A DNA stretch of 64,000 nucleotides from positions 24,200 through 88,199 of the forward strand of contig JAWKUH010000022.1 of the NCBI GenBank assembly GCA_041398665.1. The letters run 5' to 3'. Origin of the DNA: Rohdeia sp041398665 (GTDB lineage Bacteria; Planctomycetota; UBA1135; GCA-002686595). Made by a program: the position numbers and the translations under genes. This document shows, piece by piece, positions 45,566-56,620 of this stretch (positions are counted from its first letter, which is position 1; each line of letters opens with the position of its first letter). Under the pieces are notes generated by a model. The model had not been told where the DNA came from and did not search any database. It worked only from the letters and a program-made list of their open reading frames with translations.

Positions 45566-45608
45566 GCAGGACCGGCGATCCTCGTCCGACGGGGATCGCC
45601 GGTCCTGC
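45566..45608. terminator. Bidirectional terminator-like hairpin between convergent genes
   Basis: Perfect 16-bp stem GCAGGACCGGCGATCC / GGATCGCCGGTCCTGC with an 11-nt loop. It lies exactly between the stops of the CpXC gene (+) and the lipoprotein gene (-). Confidence 0.7.
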
Positions 45609-45610
45609 GT

Positions 45611-46069
45611 TCAGGGTGCCGCTTCGAGCTCGACGTCGAGGTAGGCCTGGTTGTTCTCGGGTACCACGACGAAGTGCTTCTGCGAGACGTAGCCCGGCGC
45701 GGAGAACTCGAGTTCGTGTCCGCGCGCACCGAGGCGCACCGGATCGAGGACCACGATGTAGCGCCCGTCGTCGCCGACGTCGAACGACTCCGAGGTCTGA
45801 ACGATGGTGACCTTGGCGCCCGGGACCGGCTTGCCGCCCGATGTGACGGAGCCCATCGCGCTGTTGTTCTTGTGGAAGCGCGGGTCGGACTCGAGACCGC
45901 TCGACGGTCCCCGTTGTTCTTCGCTGCCCATGTCGTTCTCCCCAGGGATCGTTCCTCCGGCGGCGTCCCTCGGGGACCCACCGTCCACACCCGTCGCCGA
46001 GCCGCAGCCCGACGCGAGTGCGAGCAAGGGAGCGCACAGGACCGCCAGCACTCGGCGCGAGGTCTGCAT
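45611..46069 (-). CDS. Small lipoprotein with carboxypeptidase-regulatory-like domain
   Basis: 152 residues from the ATG at 46069, chosen because it gives a clean signal peptide (RRVLAVLCAPLLALASGC) with lipobox ASGC. A disordered linker follows, then a prealbumin-like/CarboxypepD_reg domain of about 80 residues: GSVTSGGKPVPGAKVTIVQT, SFDVGDDGRYIVVLDPVRLG, GHELEFSAPGYVSQKHFVVV. Such domains are structural modules of envelope proteins. A longer frame extends upstream to 46210 but lacks the signal peptide context. Convergent with the CpXC gene. Confidence 0.75.
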   Translation of the reverse strand: MQTSRRVLAVLCAPLLALASGCGSATGVDGGSPRDAAGGTIPGENDMGSEEQRGPSSGLESDPRFHKNNSAMGSVTSGGKPVPGAKVTIVQTSESFDVGDDGRYIVVLDPVRLGARGHELEFSAPGYVSQKHFVVVPENNQAYLDVELEAAP

Positions 46070-46180
46070 GGCCCACGGTAGCGTCGGGCCCTCGACGTCG
46101 ACGCCCCGACGAGGTCCGACCGTCGCTCGCTCCCGCACCGGCGACTCCCACGGCGCACGGCGGCGGGGACGGGTCGGGCG

Positions 46181-46186
46181 TAGACT
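46181..46186 (+). promoter_or_regulatory. Possible -10 hexamer TAGACT
   Basis: Lies 48 bp before the ATG of the NAD(P)HX dehydratase gene, in the divergent gap with the lipoprotein gene. Confidence 0.35.
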
Positions 46187-46233
46187 CGAACCATGGTCAG
46201 GACCGTGCACCGACGCGACCTGGGAGCCTCGTC

Positions 46234-47104
46234 ATGAGCCCCGCGCCACGCCCTTCCTCGATCCGGCGCCCACAAGGGGGATGCCGGTCGCGTGCTCGTC
46301 CTCGCGGGCAGCGCGGGCGACGGCGAGCGCGTCATGCCGGAGCCGCGGTGCTCGCCGCGCGCGGCGCACTGCGCGGAGGAGCCGGACTCGTGTCGATGCT
46401 CGTGCTCGAGCCGAGGCTCTGGAACGTCCTCGCGTGCCGCGTCCCCGAGGCGTTGCTCGTCGAGGTCGCGGGCGGCACCGAGGTCACCGCGCGCGTGGAC
46501 TTCGAGCTCGAGCGGCGCGGCGACGACGACGCGCGCGCGATCGGCCCCGGGCTGGGTCGCGGCAAGCACGTGCGACCGCTCGTCGAGTCGTTCCTCCGGC
46601 CGGCCCCGCGCCGCTCGTCGTCGACGCCGACGGACTCAACGCGTTCGAAGGTCGCCCCGAGGACTCGCGCGCGAGACCGGGCCGATCGTCGTCACGCCGC
46701 ACCCCGGCGAGGCCGCGCGTCTGCTCGGGCGACCGGTCGGCGCGTCGGACGAGGAGCGCACCGCCGCCGCGCGCGAGATCGCGCTCCGCGTCCACGGGGT
46801 GTGCGTGCTCAAGGGTCGCGGGACGATCGTGACCGACGGCGTGCGGACCTACCGCAACGCGACGGGCGGCCCCGGACTCGCGACCGGCGGCAGCGGTGAC
46901 GTGCTCACGGGACTCCTGTGCGCGTACCTCGCCTCGTTGCGCGACGGCTTCGACGCCCACGACGCGGCCTGCGCGGTGGTGGGTCCACGGGCGAGCGGGG
47001 GAACGCGCGGAGGCGCGGCTCGGTGCGCGCGCCGTCACGGCTCAGGACGTCCTCCAAGAGGTCGGTCCCGCGCAGCTCGAACTCGAGGGTCGGGCGGCGC
47101 GTGA
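46234..47104 (+). CDS. nnrD: ADP-dependent NAD(P)H-hydrate dehydratase (NnrD), frameshifted
   Basis: Recognisable pieces of the carbohydrate-kinase-like fold appear in order over three frames: GDAGRVLVLAGSAG, GAGLVSMLVLEPRLWNVLAC, AIGPGLGRGKHVRPLVESFL, PLVVDADGLNAFEG, then TGPIVVTPHPGEAARLLG, and the nucleotide-binding NATGGPGLATGGSGDVLTGL. At least three one-base shifts are needed. NnrD repairs hydrated NAD(P)H. The usual partner epimerase domain (NnrE) is not fused here. The 3' end is approximate. The breaks are probably sequence errors because every key motif survives. Confidence 0.75.
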
Positions 47105-47133
47105 GCCCCGCGGGCCGACGTCGACGCGCGGCG

Positions 47134-47139
47134 TAGACT
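47134..47139 (+). promoter_or_regulatory. Possible -10 hexamer TAGACT
   Basis: Only 9 bp before the ATG at 47148. If used, the mRNA would be nearly leaderless. Confidence 0.25.
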
Positions 47140-47147
47140 GCGTGCGC

Positions 47148-50100
47148 ATGGCTCTCGCCGCTCTCGCTCCCGTCGCGCTCGCTGCGCTCGTCCACGCGCT
47201 CGGCGGTGCGGGGACGGACGTCCCGACGCAGGTCGCGGGAACGGCGGACGCGGCGACGCCCTACGGCGGAAGCTCCGCGGACTCCGTCGAGCGCGAGTGG
47301 CGCGTGCGCGCGTGGGCACACGATCCGCGCGCGACACGAGGAGTGGTTGTCGGCCGCGGCGGAGCCCGCGTGGATCGAACGCTGGTGCGCGCTCGACGCG
47401 CTGGTGCGCGCCGTGCGCTCCGGAACGCTCGACGCGGTGGGCGACGCCGAGATCGCGGCGCAGGCGCGAACTGGCGCGCCGCGCGCTCGCGGACCCCAAT
47501 CCGAACCTCGCGGCGCTCGGAGCGAACCTGCTCGTCGCCTCGCGCGCCGCGGACGACGCGCCGCTCGAACGACTGCTCGATCTCGGAACTCGCCGTTGGC
47601 GGAGGCGCGCATCGCCGCAGCGGACGTCGCGGGTGCTCGCGGCGACGGGCACCGATCTCCTCGTCGAACTCGTGCGCGACGAGGACCCCGAGGTCCGTGC
47701 GGCGGCGGCGCGCGGCATCGCCTCGGTCCTCGTGCTCGGACTCGCGACGGGCGAGGACGCGGCACGTGCGACGGAGGCGTTCGCCCGCTACCTCGGCGAG
47801 GTCACGCCTCGGCGGGATCGGCGACGTCGTCGACTGGTGCGTGCCGTTCGTGAGCGCGGACGCGAGCGTCGCGACGGCGCTCGCCGACGGCTCGAGCGCA
47901 CGGGCGCGCCCGGCGCTGCCGCCGTCGCGCGCGTCGGCGCGGCGTCCGCCGGCGCTCCGCTCGAGCCGGCCCGTCTCGTCGACCTGTGGTGCGACGTCGA
48001 CGACTGGGTGCCGCGACGCGACGAGTACTTCGCCTTCGCCGCGCGACGCATCGGCGGGCCGGCGCTCGCGCGCGAACTCGTCCGCGCGGCGGACGTGGCA
48101 CGCGCGATCTTCGACGGGCCGCAGGACGATCCGATCGCGGCGGGCGACGACGCGCGTTCGGCCTCCCTGCGCGACCTGCGCGACGTCGGGCGCACCGTGG
48201 CGAACTACCCGCTCGCGAGCGTGCTGCTGCGCGCGGCGCTCGGCGCCGGCGGCGACGAGGTGTTCCTCGCGCTCGTCCTCGAGGCGAGCGACGCGCTCGT
48301 CGTGCGCGCGCTCGACGTCCTCGGCCCCGACGTCGAGGGCTGGACGCGGCACTCGTCGTGGCCTACCGCGAACGCGCGGAGGAGGCCGCGATCCAGGACG
48401 AGCTCGTCCAGGCCTGGATCGTCGCCGCGCGCAACGGCGACGAGGGCGCCGTCGACGCGCTCGTCGCCGTCCTCGACGGGCGCGGCCCGCTCGCGCACAC
48501 GGTGTTCCGCGGACTCGCGCACTCGCCGAACACCTCGCGCGCGGACGACGCGGTGCGTCGCTACTGGTGGTCGCTCGCCGACGAGCAGGCGATCGCGGCG
48601 CTCCCGCTCCTCCCGCGCGGAGCCTTCGACGACGCCGTCCGTCGGCGACTGCTCGAGCTCGGCCGCAACTGGCCCGACGACCGCGGGGCGATCGCGCGCG
48701 GACTGCGCGCGTACGTCGGGAGCGAGGAGGTGGCGTACGCGCTCGAGCGTTGGGTCGTCGAGTACCTCGCCGTGCTCGACACCTTCGGCGACTCGCGTCC
48801 GCGCGACGCGTACGAGGCCGCCGGCGAGCTCCTCCCTGCGCTCGCGAGCGTCGGCGGCCCGGGCTCGCTCGAAGGCATGCTCGGTGCGCTCGACTGGGCG
48901 GTCGGTCGGAGCCCCGAGGTCGGGCGCGTCGCCGTGCGCTCGTTGGCGCGCACGAGCGAGGGTCGCGAGCGGCTGCTCGGCTACGTCGGCGAGCACCTCG
49001 ACCGCGGCATACGGAGCGAGCTCGGGCTCGAACTCGTGTCGGAGTTCGCCGATCCGGAGGAGTGGGAGGGGCACGAGGGCGAGCTGCTCGAGCTGCTCAC
49101 CGAGAACGCGACCGAGGGTCGCGTCGACGACGTGTTCGAGCGCCTCGATGCACTTGCGCGGCTCGGGACGCCGGGTGCGATCGACGCGCTCGTGCGTTTC
49201 GCCGATCCCGCGACGACGAGCGTCCCGCTGGCGATCGGCGCGGCCGAGGCGCTCGGGCGCACCGAGGTCTCACCCGACCGACTCGTCGGTCTCGCGCGAT
49301 CGACGCGCGACTTCGAGGTGCGGCGCGCGCTCGTAAGCGCGTGCGCGCGCCGCGGTGCGGCGACGCAGCTCGCGGCGCTGCGCGACGACTGGCTGCGGCT
49401 GTCCGCGGCGCGCGACCGCGTCGACGCGGGGTGGGCCGACGCCGACTGGCCGCGCCGCGTGCTGGGCGTCGACCTCGCACTGCCGGGGCACCCCGACGAG
49501 ATCGACGCGCTCGAGTTCGAGATGCGCACCGCGCTCGTCGAAGGAGGAGCGCCGCCCGACGCGTGGCTCGACGATCTGCTCGGTCCGGCGCTCGACCACG
49601 CCGCGGCGACGCTGCGCTCGCGTTTCGCCGACCGTCCGTCGCCCGCGCCGGGATTCCGCTGGTCCGACGAACTCGCGCTGTGCGCGTCGCTCGCGGCCCG
49701 TGGCGAGCTGCACCTCCTGCTCGACGCGACGCCGACGTGGTGGCGGCTCGACGGGCGCCTCCTGCTCGAACTCGCGCGCCTCGCCGCGGAGCGCCGAGAC
49801 GCGAGTGCGGCCGAACTCGCGCGCGCGTCGGTCGTCGCGTTGCTGGGTGAGGGTCGGCCGCGACGGGCGACCTGCTCGACGCGCGTTCCTCGCGGCGCGG
49901 CTCGCGTGGAGCGACGGCCGCTACGAGGAGGCCGCGGTGCACTACCGGGCGCTCGCCGACCCCTTCGCCGCGCGACCGCTCGGCCGCGGCGACAGCGCGA
50001 TCCGACCGGTTCCGGGCGGCAACCACGAGTCGCGGCGAGAACTCGAACGCCGCGCGCTCTGGAGCGAGGCGCTCGCCGCGGCACAGGATCGCGACGCGAC

Positions 50101-50218
50101 GCGAGCCGAGGAGCTGGTGCGGCGCGCGCGGAGGCTGTCGAACGGCGATCCGGACGCTTCGGCACGGAACGTCGACGTCGAGGAACGCGTCCGCGCCGCG
50201 CTGCACGGGGACGACTGA
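47148..50218 (+). CDS. Large secreted HEAT-repeat-like protein, several frameshifts
   Basis: About 1,020 residues after joining frames. Start MALAALAPVALAALVHALGG is a signal peptide. Helical repeats of HEAT type follow: LLVELVRDEDPEVRAAAARG, LGTPGAIDALVRFADPATTS, LAIGAAEALGRTEVSPDRLV. Frame changes lie at about 47330-47480, 47570-47640, 47800-47900, 48350 and 49870. The longest clean part is about 48350-49865. The end (WSDGRYEEAAVHYRALADPF) is TPR-like and stops at 50218. HEAT repeats are protein-binding scaffolds; the partner is unknown. Confidence 0.6.
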
Positions 50219-50240
50219 CGCGGCGACCACCCGGCGGAAG

Positions 50241-50246
50241 TACACT
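50241..50246 (+). promoter_or_regulatory. Possible -10 hexamer TACACT before thyX
   Basis: Lies 21 bp before the thyX ATG in a 48-bp gap. Confidence 0.35.
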
Positions 50247-50266
50247 GCCGGCGAGGTTCGCCCGTC

Positions 50267-51067
50267 ATGAAGACCACGTCCATCGACCGTCCCGAAGGTG
50301 CGTACGCCGTTCTCGGGGACGACATCGGATTCGTCGCGCTCGTCGACCGCATGCAGCAGGACAGTGCGCTGAAGGTCGTCAACGCCGCGCGCATCTCCTA
50401 CTCCAAGCAGAAGGAGGGCTTCGACGACCGCGACGCGAAGCTCGCCCGCTTCCTGTGGGAGCACGGCCACACGTCGCCGTACCGCCACTCGTTCTTCACG
50501 TTCCACCTGAAGGCGCCGTTGTTCGTCTTCCGCCAGGCGTTCAAGTACCAGGTCGGTTCGACCTGGCGCGAGTACGAGGTCGACGGGCACTCCGTCAGCC
50601 TCGAGGTGTTCGACGTCCTGTTCGACACCGACAAGGGCTGCAGCTGGAACGAGATCAGCGGCCGCTACGTCGAGTGGACGCCCGAGTTCTACGTGCCGAC
50701 GCGCATGCGCGCGAACCCGTCGCACGGCAACAAGCAGGCGTCGCACGAGCTCGGCGACGACTTCGACCACGAGGGTGAGCGCGCCGCGATGCTGGCGGAG
50801 TGCGAGCGCGCCTTCGCCGAGTACAAGCAGCGGCTCGAGCGCGGCGTCGCCAAGGAGATCGCCCGCATGCTGTTGCCCCAGAACCTCTACACGCAGGCCT
50901 ACTGGACGGTGTCGCTCCAGGGCGTGATCCACTTCCTCTCGCAGCGCCTGCACCCCGACGCCCAGTTCGAGATCCGGCGCTACGCCGAGGGGGTCTACGG
51001 GCTCGTCCGTGACGTGCTCGACCGCATCGGCGTTGACCGCGAACTCCTCGAGTCCGGGGTCCACTGA
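50267..51067 (+). CDS. thyX: Flavin-dependent thymidylate synthase ThyX with an insertion in the signature loop
   Basis: 266 residues. ThyX makes dTMP from dUMP using methylene-THF and FAD. Motifs: ALKVVNAARISYSKQKEGFD, LARFLWEHGHTSPYRHSFFT, FHLKAPLFVFRQAFKYQVGS, then WNEISGRYVEWTPEFYVPTR, and QNLYTQAYWTVSLQGVIHFL and RLHPDAQFEIRRYAEG. The usual RHRxxSxNExSxRY signature is split: RQAFKYQ and SWNEISGRY are separated by about 30 extra residues (50575-50645). All other catalytic elements look intact. No thyA seen in the window. Confidence 0.92.
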   Translation: MKTTSIDRPEGAYAVLGDDIGFVALVDRMQQDSALKVVNAARISYSKQKEGFDDRDAKLARFLWEHGHTSPYRHSFFTFHLKAPLFVFRQAFKYQVGSTWREYEVDGHSVSLEVFDVLFDTDKGCSWNEISGRYVEWTPEFYVPTRMRANPSHGNKQASHELGDDFDHEGERAAMLAECERAFAEYKQRLERGVAKEIARMLLPQNLYTQAYWTVSLQGVIHFLSQRLHPDAQFEIRRYAEGVYGLVRDVLDRIGVDRELLESGVH

Positions 51068-51098
51068 ACCCGCCGCGATCCCCTCCGTTCGCCCGGCC

Positions 51099-51959
51099 AT
51101 GAAGCTCCTCGTCGCCCTCGGTTCGTTCGCGCTCTCCGGCGCCGTCCTCCTCACGCAGCCCGAACCGCAGGAGGGCGGCGCGCCCCCGGCGGCGGGTCAG
51201 GAGGAGCCCGCGCCGGCGGCCGGCGCGCTCCAGCGGCTGCTCACGAGCCTCGCGGACGAGGGCATCGACCTCGACCTCGAGCGCGGCATCGCGTCCTTCG
51301 AGGCGCAGGTGCTCGTGCGCGACCAGCTCCTCGAGTACCTGCTCGTCGGTCCCTACGGGGCGACGCACGAGTCGCTGTTCGTGACCGAGGTCACGCCGAG
51401 CCTGCTCAACGCCGCGATGCTCGCGCTCGGCGCGTCGCCGGGACGCAACGCGACGTGGGTGGAGGAGGAGCTCCCCGAGGGCGCTCCCGAGGACGCGCGA
51501 CCCGACTACCGCATCGTCCCGCCGTCGGGCGACGGCTTCTACCTGCACGCCGCGTGGAGGGAGGGCGAGGAGACGTACTTCTTCCGCGTGGAGGACCTCG
51601 TCGCGAACCTCGACACCGGGCGCTCGATGGAGCGCGGTGCGCTGGTGTACCTGGGTTCGAAGATGGCGAAGATGCCGGTGCCGAAGGAGCAGGGCGGGAC
51701 GGGCGGCGAGCCGCAGGACGTCTTCGTCGCGGACGTCGAACAGAATTTGGCCAGTCTGATCTACTTCTCCGAGGGCAACCAGCTCCTCACCTGCGTGCAC
51801 GGCGACACGAACCGTCAGGACATCTACGCGGCGAACATCTGGAACGTGCCGGAGCGCGGTCAGATCGTGCGCATCGTCCTCGCGCGCAAACCCCTCGCGA
51901 CCGTGCCCGACTCCCTCGCGGGCGAGCTGCCGACGGTGACGCGGGCAGGCGGGAAGTGA
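51099..51959 (+). CDS. Exported YdjY-domain-like protein
   Basis: 286 residues. Signal peptide MKLLVALGSFALSGAVLL, then a Pro/Glu/Ala-rich linker. The core (residues about 50-180) follows the pattern GIDLDLERGIASFEAQVLVR, LEYLLVGPYGATHESLFVTE and TPSLLNAAMLALGASPGRNA seen in YdjY-domain proteins that are common in planctomycetes. Later parts: YFFRVEDLVANLDTGRSMER, GALVYLGSKMAKMPVPKEQG. Function of the family is unknown. The gene lies 31 bp after thyX. Confidence 0.7.
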   Translation: MKLLVALGSFALSGAVLLTQPEPQEGGAPPAAGQEEPAPAAGALQRLLTSLADEGIDLDLERGIASFEAQVLVRDQLLEYLLVGPYGATHESLFVTEVTPSLLNAAMLALGASPGRNATWVEEELPEGAPEDARPDYRIVPPSGDGFYLHAAWREGEETYFFRVEDLVANLDTGRSMERGALVYLGSKMAKMPVPKEQGGTGGEPQDVFVADVEQNLASLIYFSEGNQLLTCVHGDTNRQDIYAANIWNVPERGQIVRIVLARKPLATVPDSLAGELPTVTRAGGK

Positions 51960-52193
51960 TCGGGGTCCGAGTCTGAGAGGGACGCCGGTTCCTCCGCGCG
52001 GCGCCTTCGGCGCCGAAGGACGCGAGGCAACCACAGAGCACACCAAGCACACGAAGACCGCACGGGTGGTTCGTCTTCGTGCTCTTCGTGGTTCCACCCG
52101 CGCGGCCGTCGGGCCGCGCCCCGACTCGCCGCCGTCGGTCCGCCGCCGTTCGAGGCGCTGCGCGCGGCGCCTTCGGCGCCGGGAACACATGAT

Positions 52194-52338
52194 CACAGGG
52201 AGCCGGGGAGGACGGGGAGGTGGAACGGTGCCGGCGATCGATGAGCCCTTGCGGCGCGCGTTGACGACGGGTCGTCGGAATCGTCGAGTTGCGGAACGTC
52301 TCGCAAGTGTCCCTCCCCGTCCTCCCCGGCTCCCTGTG
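52194..52338. repeat. Perfect 27-bp inverted repeat with 91-bp spacer, unit B
   Basis: Left arm 52194-52220 (CACAGGGAGCCGGGGAGGAC...) and right arm 52312-52338 are perfect reverse complements. The spacer contains a smaller palindrome ACGACGGGTCGT. Confidence 0.85.
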
Positions 52339-52447
52339 AAACTGCGTGGACCGGCGCGGCCGTCAGACCGCGCCCCGTCTCGCCGCCGTCGATCTGCCGC
52401 AGCTCGAGGCGCTGCGCTCGGCGCCTTCGGCGCCGGGAACACAGGAT

Positions 52448-52592
52448 CACAGGGAGCCGGGGAGGACGGGGAGGTGGAACGGTACCGGCGATCGATGAGC
52501 CCTTGCGGCGCGCGGTGACGACGGGTCGTCGGAGTCGTCGAGTTGCGGAACGTCTCGCAGGTGTCCCTCTCCGTCCTCCCCGGCTCCCTGTG
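52448..52592. repeat. 27-bp inverted repeat (26/27), unit C, direct copy of unit B
   Basis: Arms 52448-52474 and 52566-52592. The whole unit, including the 91-bp spacer, is a near-identical copy of unit B, 254 bp downstream, with scattered substitutions. Confidence 0.85.
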
Positions 52593-52648
52593 AAACTGCG
52601 TGGTCCCGCGCGGCCGGCAGGCCGCGCCTCGCACACGTTGGACTCGAC

Positions 52649-54985
52649 TCAACGCGGCAACCCCGCCCGGTAGCGCCTCACGAAGTTGGTGATGAAGTTG
52701 AACACACAGGTCTCGGGGACCTCCTCCGCCGCCTTGCTCTTGTTCCTCCAGAACTTCTCCCCCGCGATCTCGCGCCAGCGGGCGTAGTCGAGCCCCATGT
52801 GGTCGATGGCGTAGGCCTGGAGATCCTCCTCGTCGTCGAGGTCGGGCATCCACTCGAAGCCGTGGATGTAGAAGTGGTTCGCGGAGTCGAGGATCATCCC
52901 GTGGCCCGCCTCGAACCACGCCACGACGTTGCCGTTGCCGAAGCGGTCGCGCGCGGCCGGGCTGTCGATCAGCACCTCGGCGATCTCCGGACGGTCCACA
53001 CGGATGAGCTGCGAGCCCTCGAGGTGGAACCACGGCCGCACGTCCTTCGGGAACACACCGGGGAGGAAGCGGTTCCACGGATCGACCGGGAAGATCGGGA
53101 TGGAACCCAGCACCTGGTCGCCGAAGCGGTCGTCGTGCGCGATCACGCCGGGGTAGATCGCGTTCACGGTGTACGTCAGGCTCCAGCACGACGCGAAGAC
53201 GTGTCCGCCGCACAGCGCCATCCAGGCGAGACGCTCCGCGTCGTCGCCCGTCACCTCGCCCGTGCAGTTGGCGAAGAAGGCCTGGAACGGGTGCACCTCG
53301 GCGCGTTCCAGCGAGGACGGGTTCGTGAGCCGGTAGGGGATCTCCATCCCGTCGAGCAGGTCCTGGATGTGGTCGTACTGACCTTCGAGCGCGAGGACGT
53401 CGAACGACTCGTAGAGCGTGCGGTAGACGGAGGGCGTGGGCGGACGCTCGAGGTCGGAGTAGCCGTACTTCTTGCGCGCCTCCTCGCGGTCGGCGGGGTG
53501 CTCGAAGCGGAAGCGCTCGCGGTTCTGCTCCCACCACTCCTTCCAGGCCTTCGGATCCGCCGCGACGTCGTCGCGGCGCGCGAGTCGCTTCAACCCTTCG
53601 TAGGCGGTGCGCGCGACCGACACGTCCTTGTCGCCGAGGAGTTCGATCAGCGGCTCGACCGAGTCCGCGCGGAAGAGCCACGCGAAGCCGGTCGCCGCCG
53701 CACCGCGCAGCTTCCACTCGCGCCGGTCCGTGAGTCCGCGGAGCGCCGGCGCGCTCCCGTCCACGTTGAGCTTGCCGATCGAGACCGCGGCACACGTCGC
53801 GACCTGCCACGCGTCGTCGTCGAGCGCCGCCGTGAGCGGAGCGAGCGCCGCGCCGAGCCCGCGCTGTCCGAGCTGCACGCACAGTTCCTCGCGCACGAGC
53901 CGTTCCTTCTCGACCGCGAGCCGCGCAGCCATCGGTTCGACCCACGTCGCGGGGTCGAACCCGCGGCCGAGCGCCTTCGCCGCGCGCTGGCGCGTCCGCG
54001 CGTCGCTCGACTCGAGCATCGACACCACGAGGGCCGCGTCCTCGTCCTCGCCGAGGCGCTCGAGCACGCGCAGTCCGGCCCCGCGCGTCACGGGATCGGC
54101 GCCGCGAGCGGCGGCGATCCCGAGTTCGCGGCAGTGCAGCTTCGCGTCCGCGAGGACGGCGGAGTCGAGCTCCGATCGATCGATGCGCTGGAGCAGGAGC
54201 CAGGCGACCTCGGCCCCCGTCCTCACCTCGAGTCCGTCCGTCGCGTCCGCGAGCACGTCCTTCGACGCCGCGAGGTCGACGGCGTTCGCGACGACGAGCA
54301 GCGCGCGCCGGTGCACCACCGCGTCGACGTCGCTCGCGAGCAGCAGACCCTCGGCGAGCTCGAGGTGCCGCGGCGTCGGGAGCAGCGCAGCGGTGTCGAG
54401 CGCTCCCGCGAGCGCGCCGTAGCCCTTCCCCTCCTTCCGCACGATCGAGATCAACTGGGCGAGCGCCACGCCGTCGCGCGAACCCGCCGCCGCCGCGCGA
54501 CCCGCCCAGTGCGCGACCGCGGCGTCGTCGGACTCCGCCAGTTCGTCGAGGTCGGGCACCTCGAACGCGACCTCGGTCGCGGCGCCGAGGTACGCCAGCG
54601 CCTCGAGCGCGTTCGCCGGCTCCTTGCCCTTGGCCTTCTTCGCGAGGCTCTTCGCCGCGTCCTGCGGGTCGAGCAGCGCGAGCGCCTCCGCCGCGGCGCG
54701 TCGCACGCCGGTGATGCGCGTCTCGAGAGCGAGGTCCGTGAGGTCCTTCACGCTCTTCGGATCGCCGAGCCGACCGAGGACGCGAGCGGCCGCCTCCTCG
54801 ACCTCGAAGTCGTCGTCCTCGAGCACCTTCGCGAGCAGCTTCGTCGCGTCCTCCGGCTTCTCGCGTTCGACGTCCTGGACGGCGGAGAGTCGCTCCATCG
54901 GGTCCTTCGACCTGAGGCGCTTCGCGAGGTCGTCAGTGCCGAGGAGCAGGGCGACGAGCAGGGCGGCGAGGGAGAGTCGGTTCAC
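52649..54985 (-). CDS. Exported HEAT-repeat protein with a distinct C-terminal domain
   Basis: 778 residues from a GTG start; signal peptide VNRLSLAALLVALLLG. Residues about 20-500 are HEAT/PBS-lyase-type repeats (FEVEEAAARVLGRLGDPKSV, TRQRAAKALGRGFDPATWVE, KDVSVARTAYEGLKRLARRD). A coiled linker (AWKEWWEQNRERFRFEHPAD) leads to a domain of about 230 residues of class-I-amidotransferase-like look: YDHIQDLLDGMEIPYRLTNP, FQAFFANCTGEVTG, GGHVFASCWSLTYTV, and FEAGHGMILDSANHFYIHGF. This arrangement recurs in planctomycete exported proteins of unknown function. Divergent from the photolyase gene. Confidence 0.75.
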   Translation of the reverse strand: MNRLSLAALLVALLLGTDDLAKRLRSKDPMERLSAVQDVEREKPEDATKLLAKVLEDDDFEVEEAAARVLGRLGDPKSVKDLTDLALETRITGVRRAAAEALALLDPQDAAKSLAKKAKGKEPANALEALAYLGAATEVAFEVPDLDELAESDDAAVAHWAGRAAAAGSRDGVALAQLISIVRKEGKGYGALAGALDTAALLPTPRHLELAEGLLLASDVDAVVHRRALLVVANAVDLAASKDVLADATDGLEVRTGAEVAWLLLQRIDRSELDSAVLADAKLHCRELGIAAARGADPVTRGAGLRVLERLGEDEDAALVVSMLESSDARTRQRAAKALGRGFDPATWVEPMAARLAVEKERLVREELCVQLGQRGLGAALAPLTAALDDDAWQVATCAAVSIGKLNVDGSAPALRGLTDRREWKLRGAAATGFAWLFRADSVEPLIELLGDKDVSVARTAYEGLKRLARRDDVAADPKAWKEWWEQNRERFRFEHPADREEARKKYGYSDLERPPTPSVYRTLYESFDVLALEGQYDHIQDLLDGMEIPYRLTNPSSLERAEVHPFQAFFANCTGEVTGDDAERLAWMALCGGHVFASCWSLTYTVNAIYPGVIAHDDRFGDQVLGSIPIFPVDPWNRFLPGVFPKDVRPWFHLEGSQLIRVDRPEIAEVLIDSPAARDRFGNGNVVAWFEAGHGMILDSANHFYIHGFEWMPDLDDEEDLQAYAIDHMGLDYARWREIAGEKFWRNKSKAAEEVPETCVFNFITNFVRRYRAGLPR

Positions 54986-55021
54986 GGTGCGGCGGTGCGA
55001 AGGAGGTGCGGGCGGGGCAGC

Positions 55022-55027
55022 TACCCT
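55022..55027 (+). promoter_or_regulatory. Possible -10 hexamer TACCCT
   Basis: Lies 69 bp before the class II photolyase ATG, in the 110-bp divergent gap. Confidence 0.3.
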
Positions 55028-55095
55028 ACCAGCCGCCCGAGGTTCGTCCCGACGCCGACGAATCCGCGCGTGCGCGCGCGCACGAACTGTTCCCC

Positions 55096-56604
<1,509 letters not shown>

Positions 56605-56620
56605 CGGCGGGGGCGCGATC

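Larger units (their letters stand above)
51960..52648. repeat. Cluster of modular palindromic intergenic elements
   Basis: No gene is recognised in these 689 bp. Three successive units each combine a GGCGCC-TTC-GGCGCC hairpin (52000-52014; about 52167-52181; about 52421-52435), a pair of long inverted arms, and a GCGCGGCC/GGCCGCGC-type hairpin (about 52099-52116, 52355-52373, 52608-52625). The arms of the first unit (52029-52058 and 52073-52093) are CACGAAG-type. Those of the second and third are GGGAGCCGGGGAGG-type. Confidence 0.75.

Noticed and set aside
52193..52636. Open frames across the palindrome cluster on both strands
   Set aside because: They run over inverted repeats and give mirrored low-complexity translations. 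No start context or family features.
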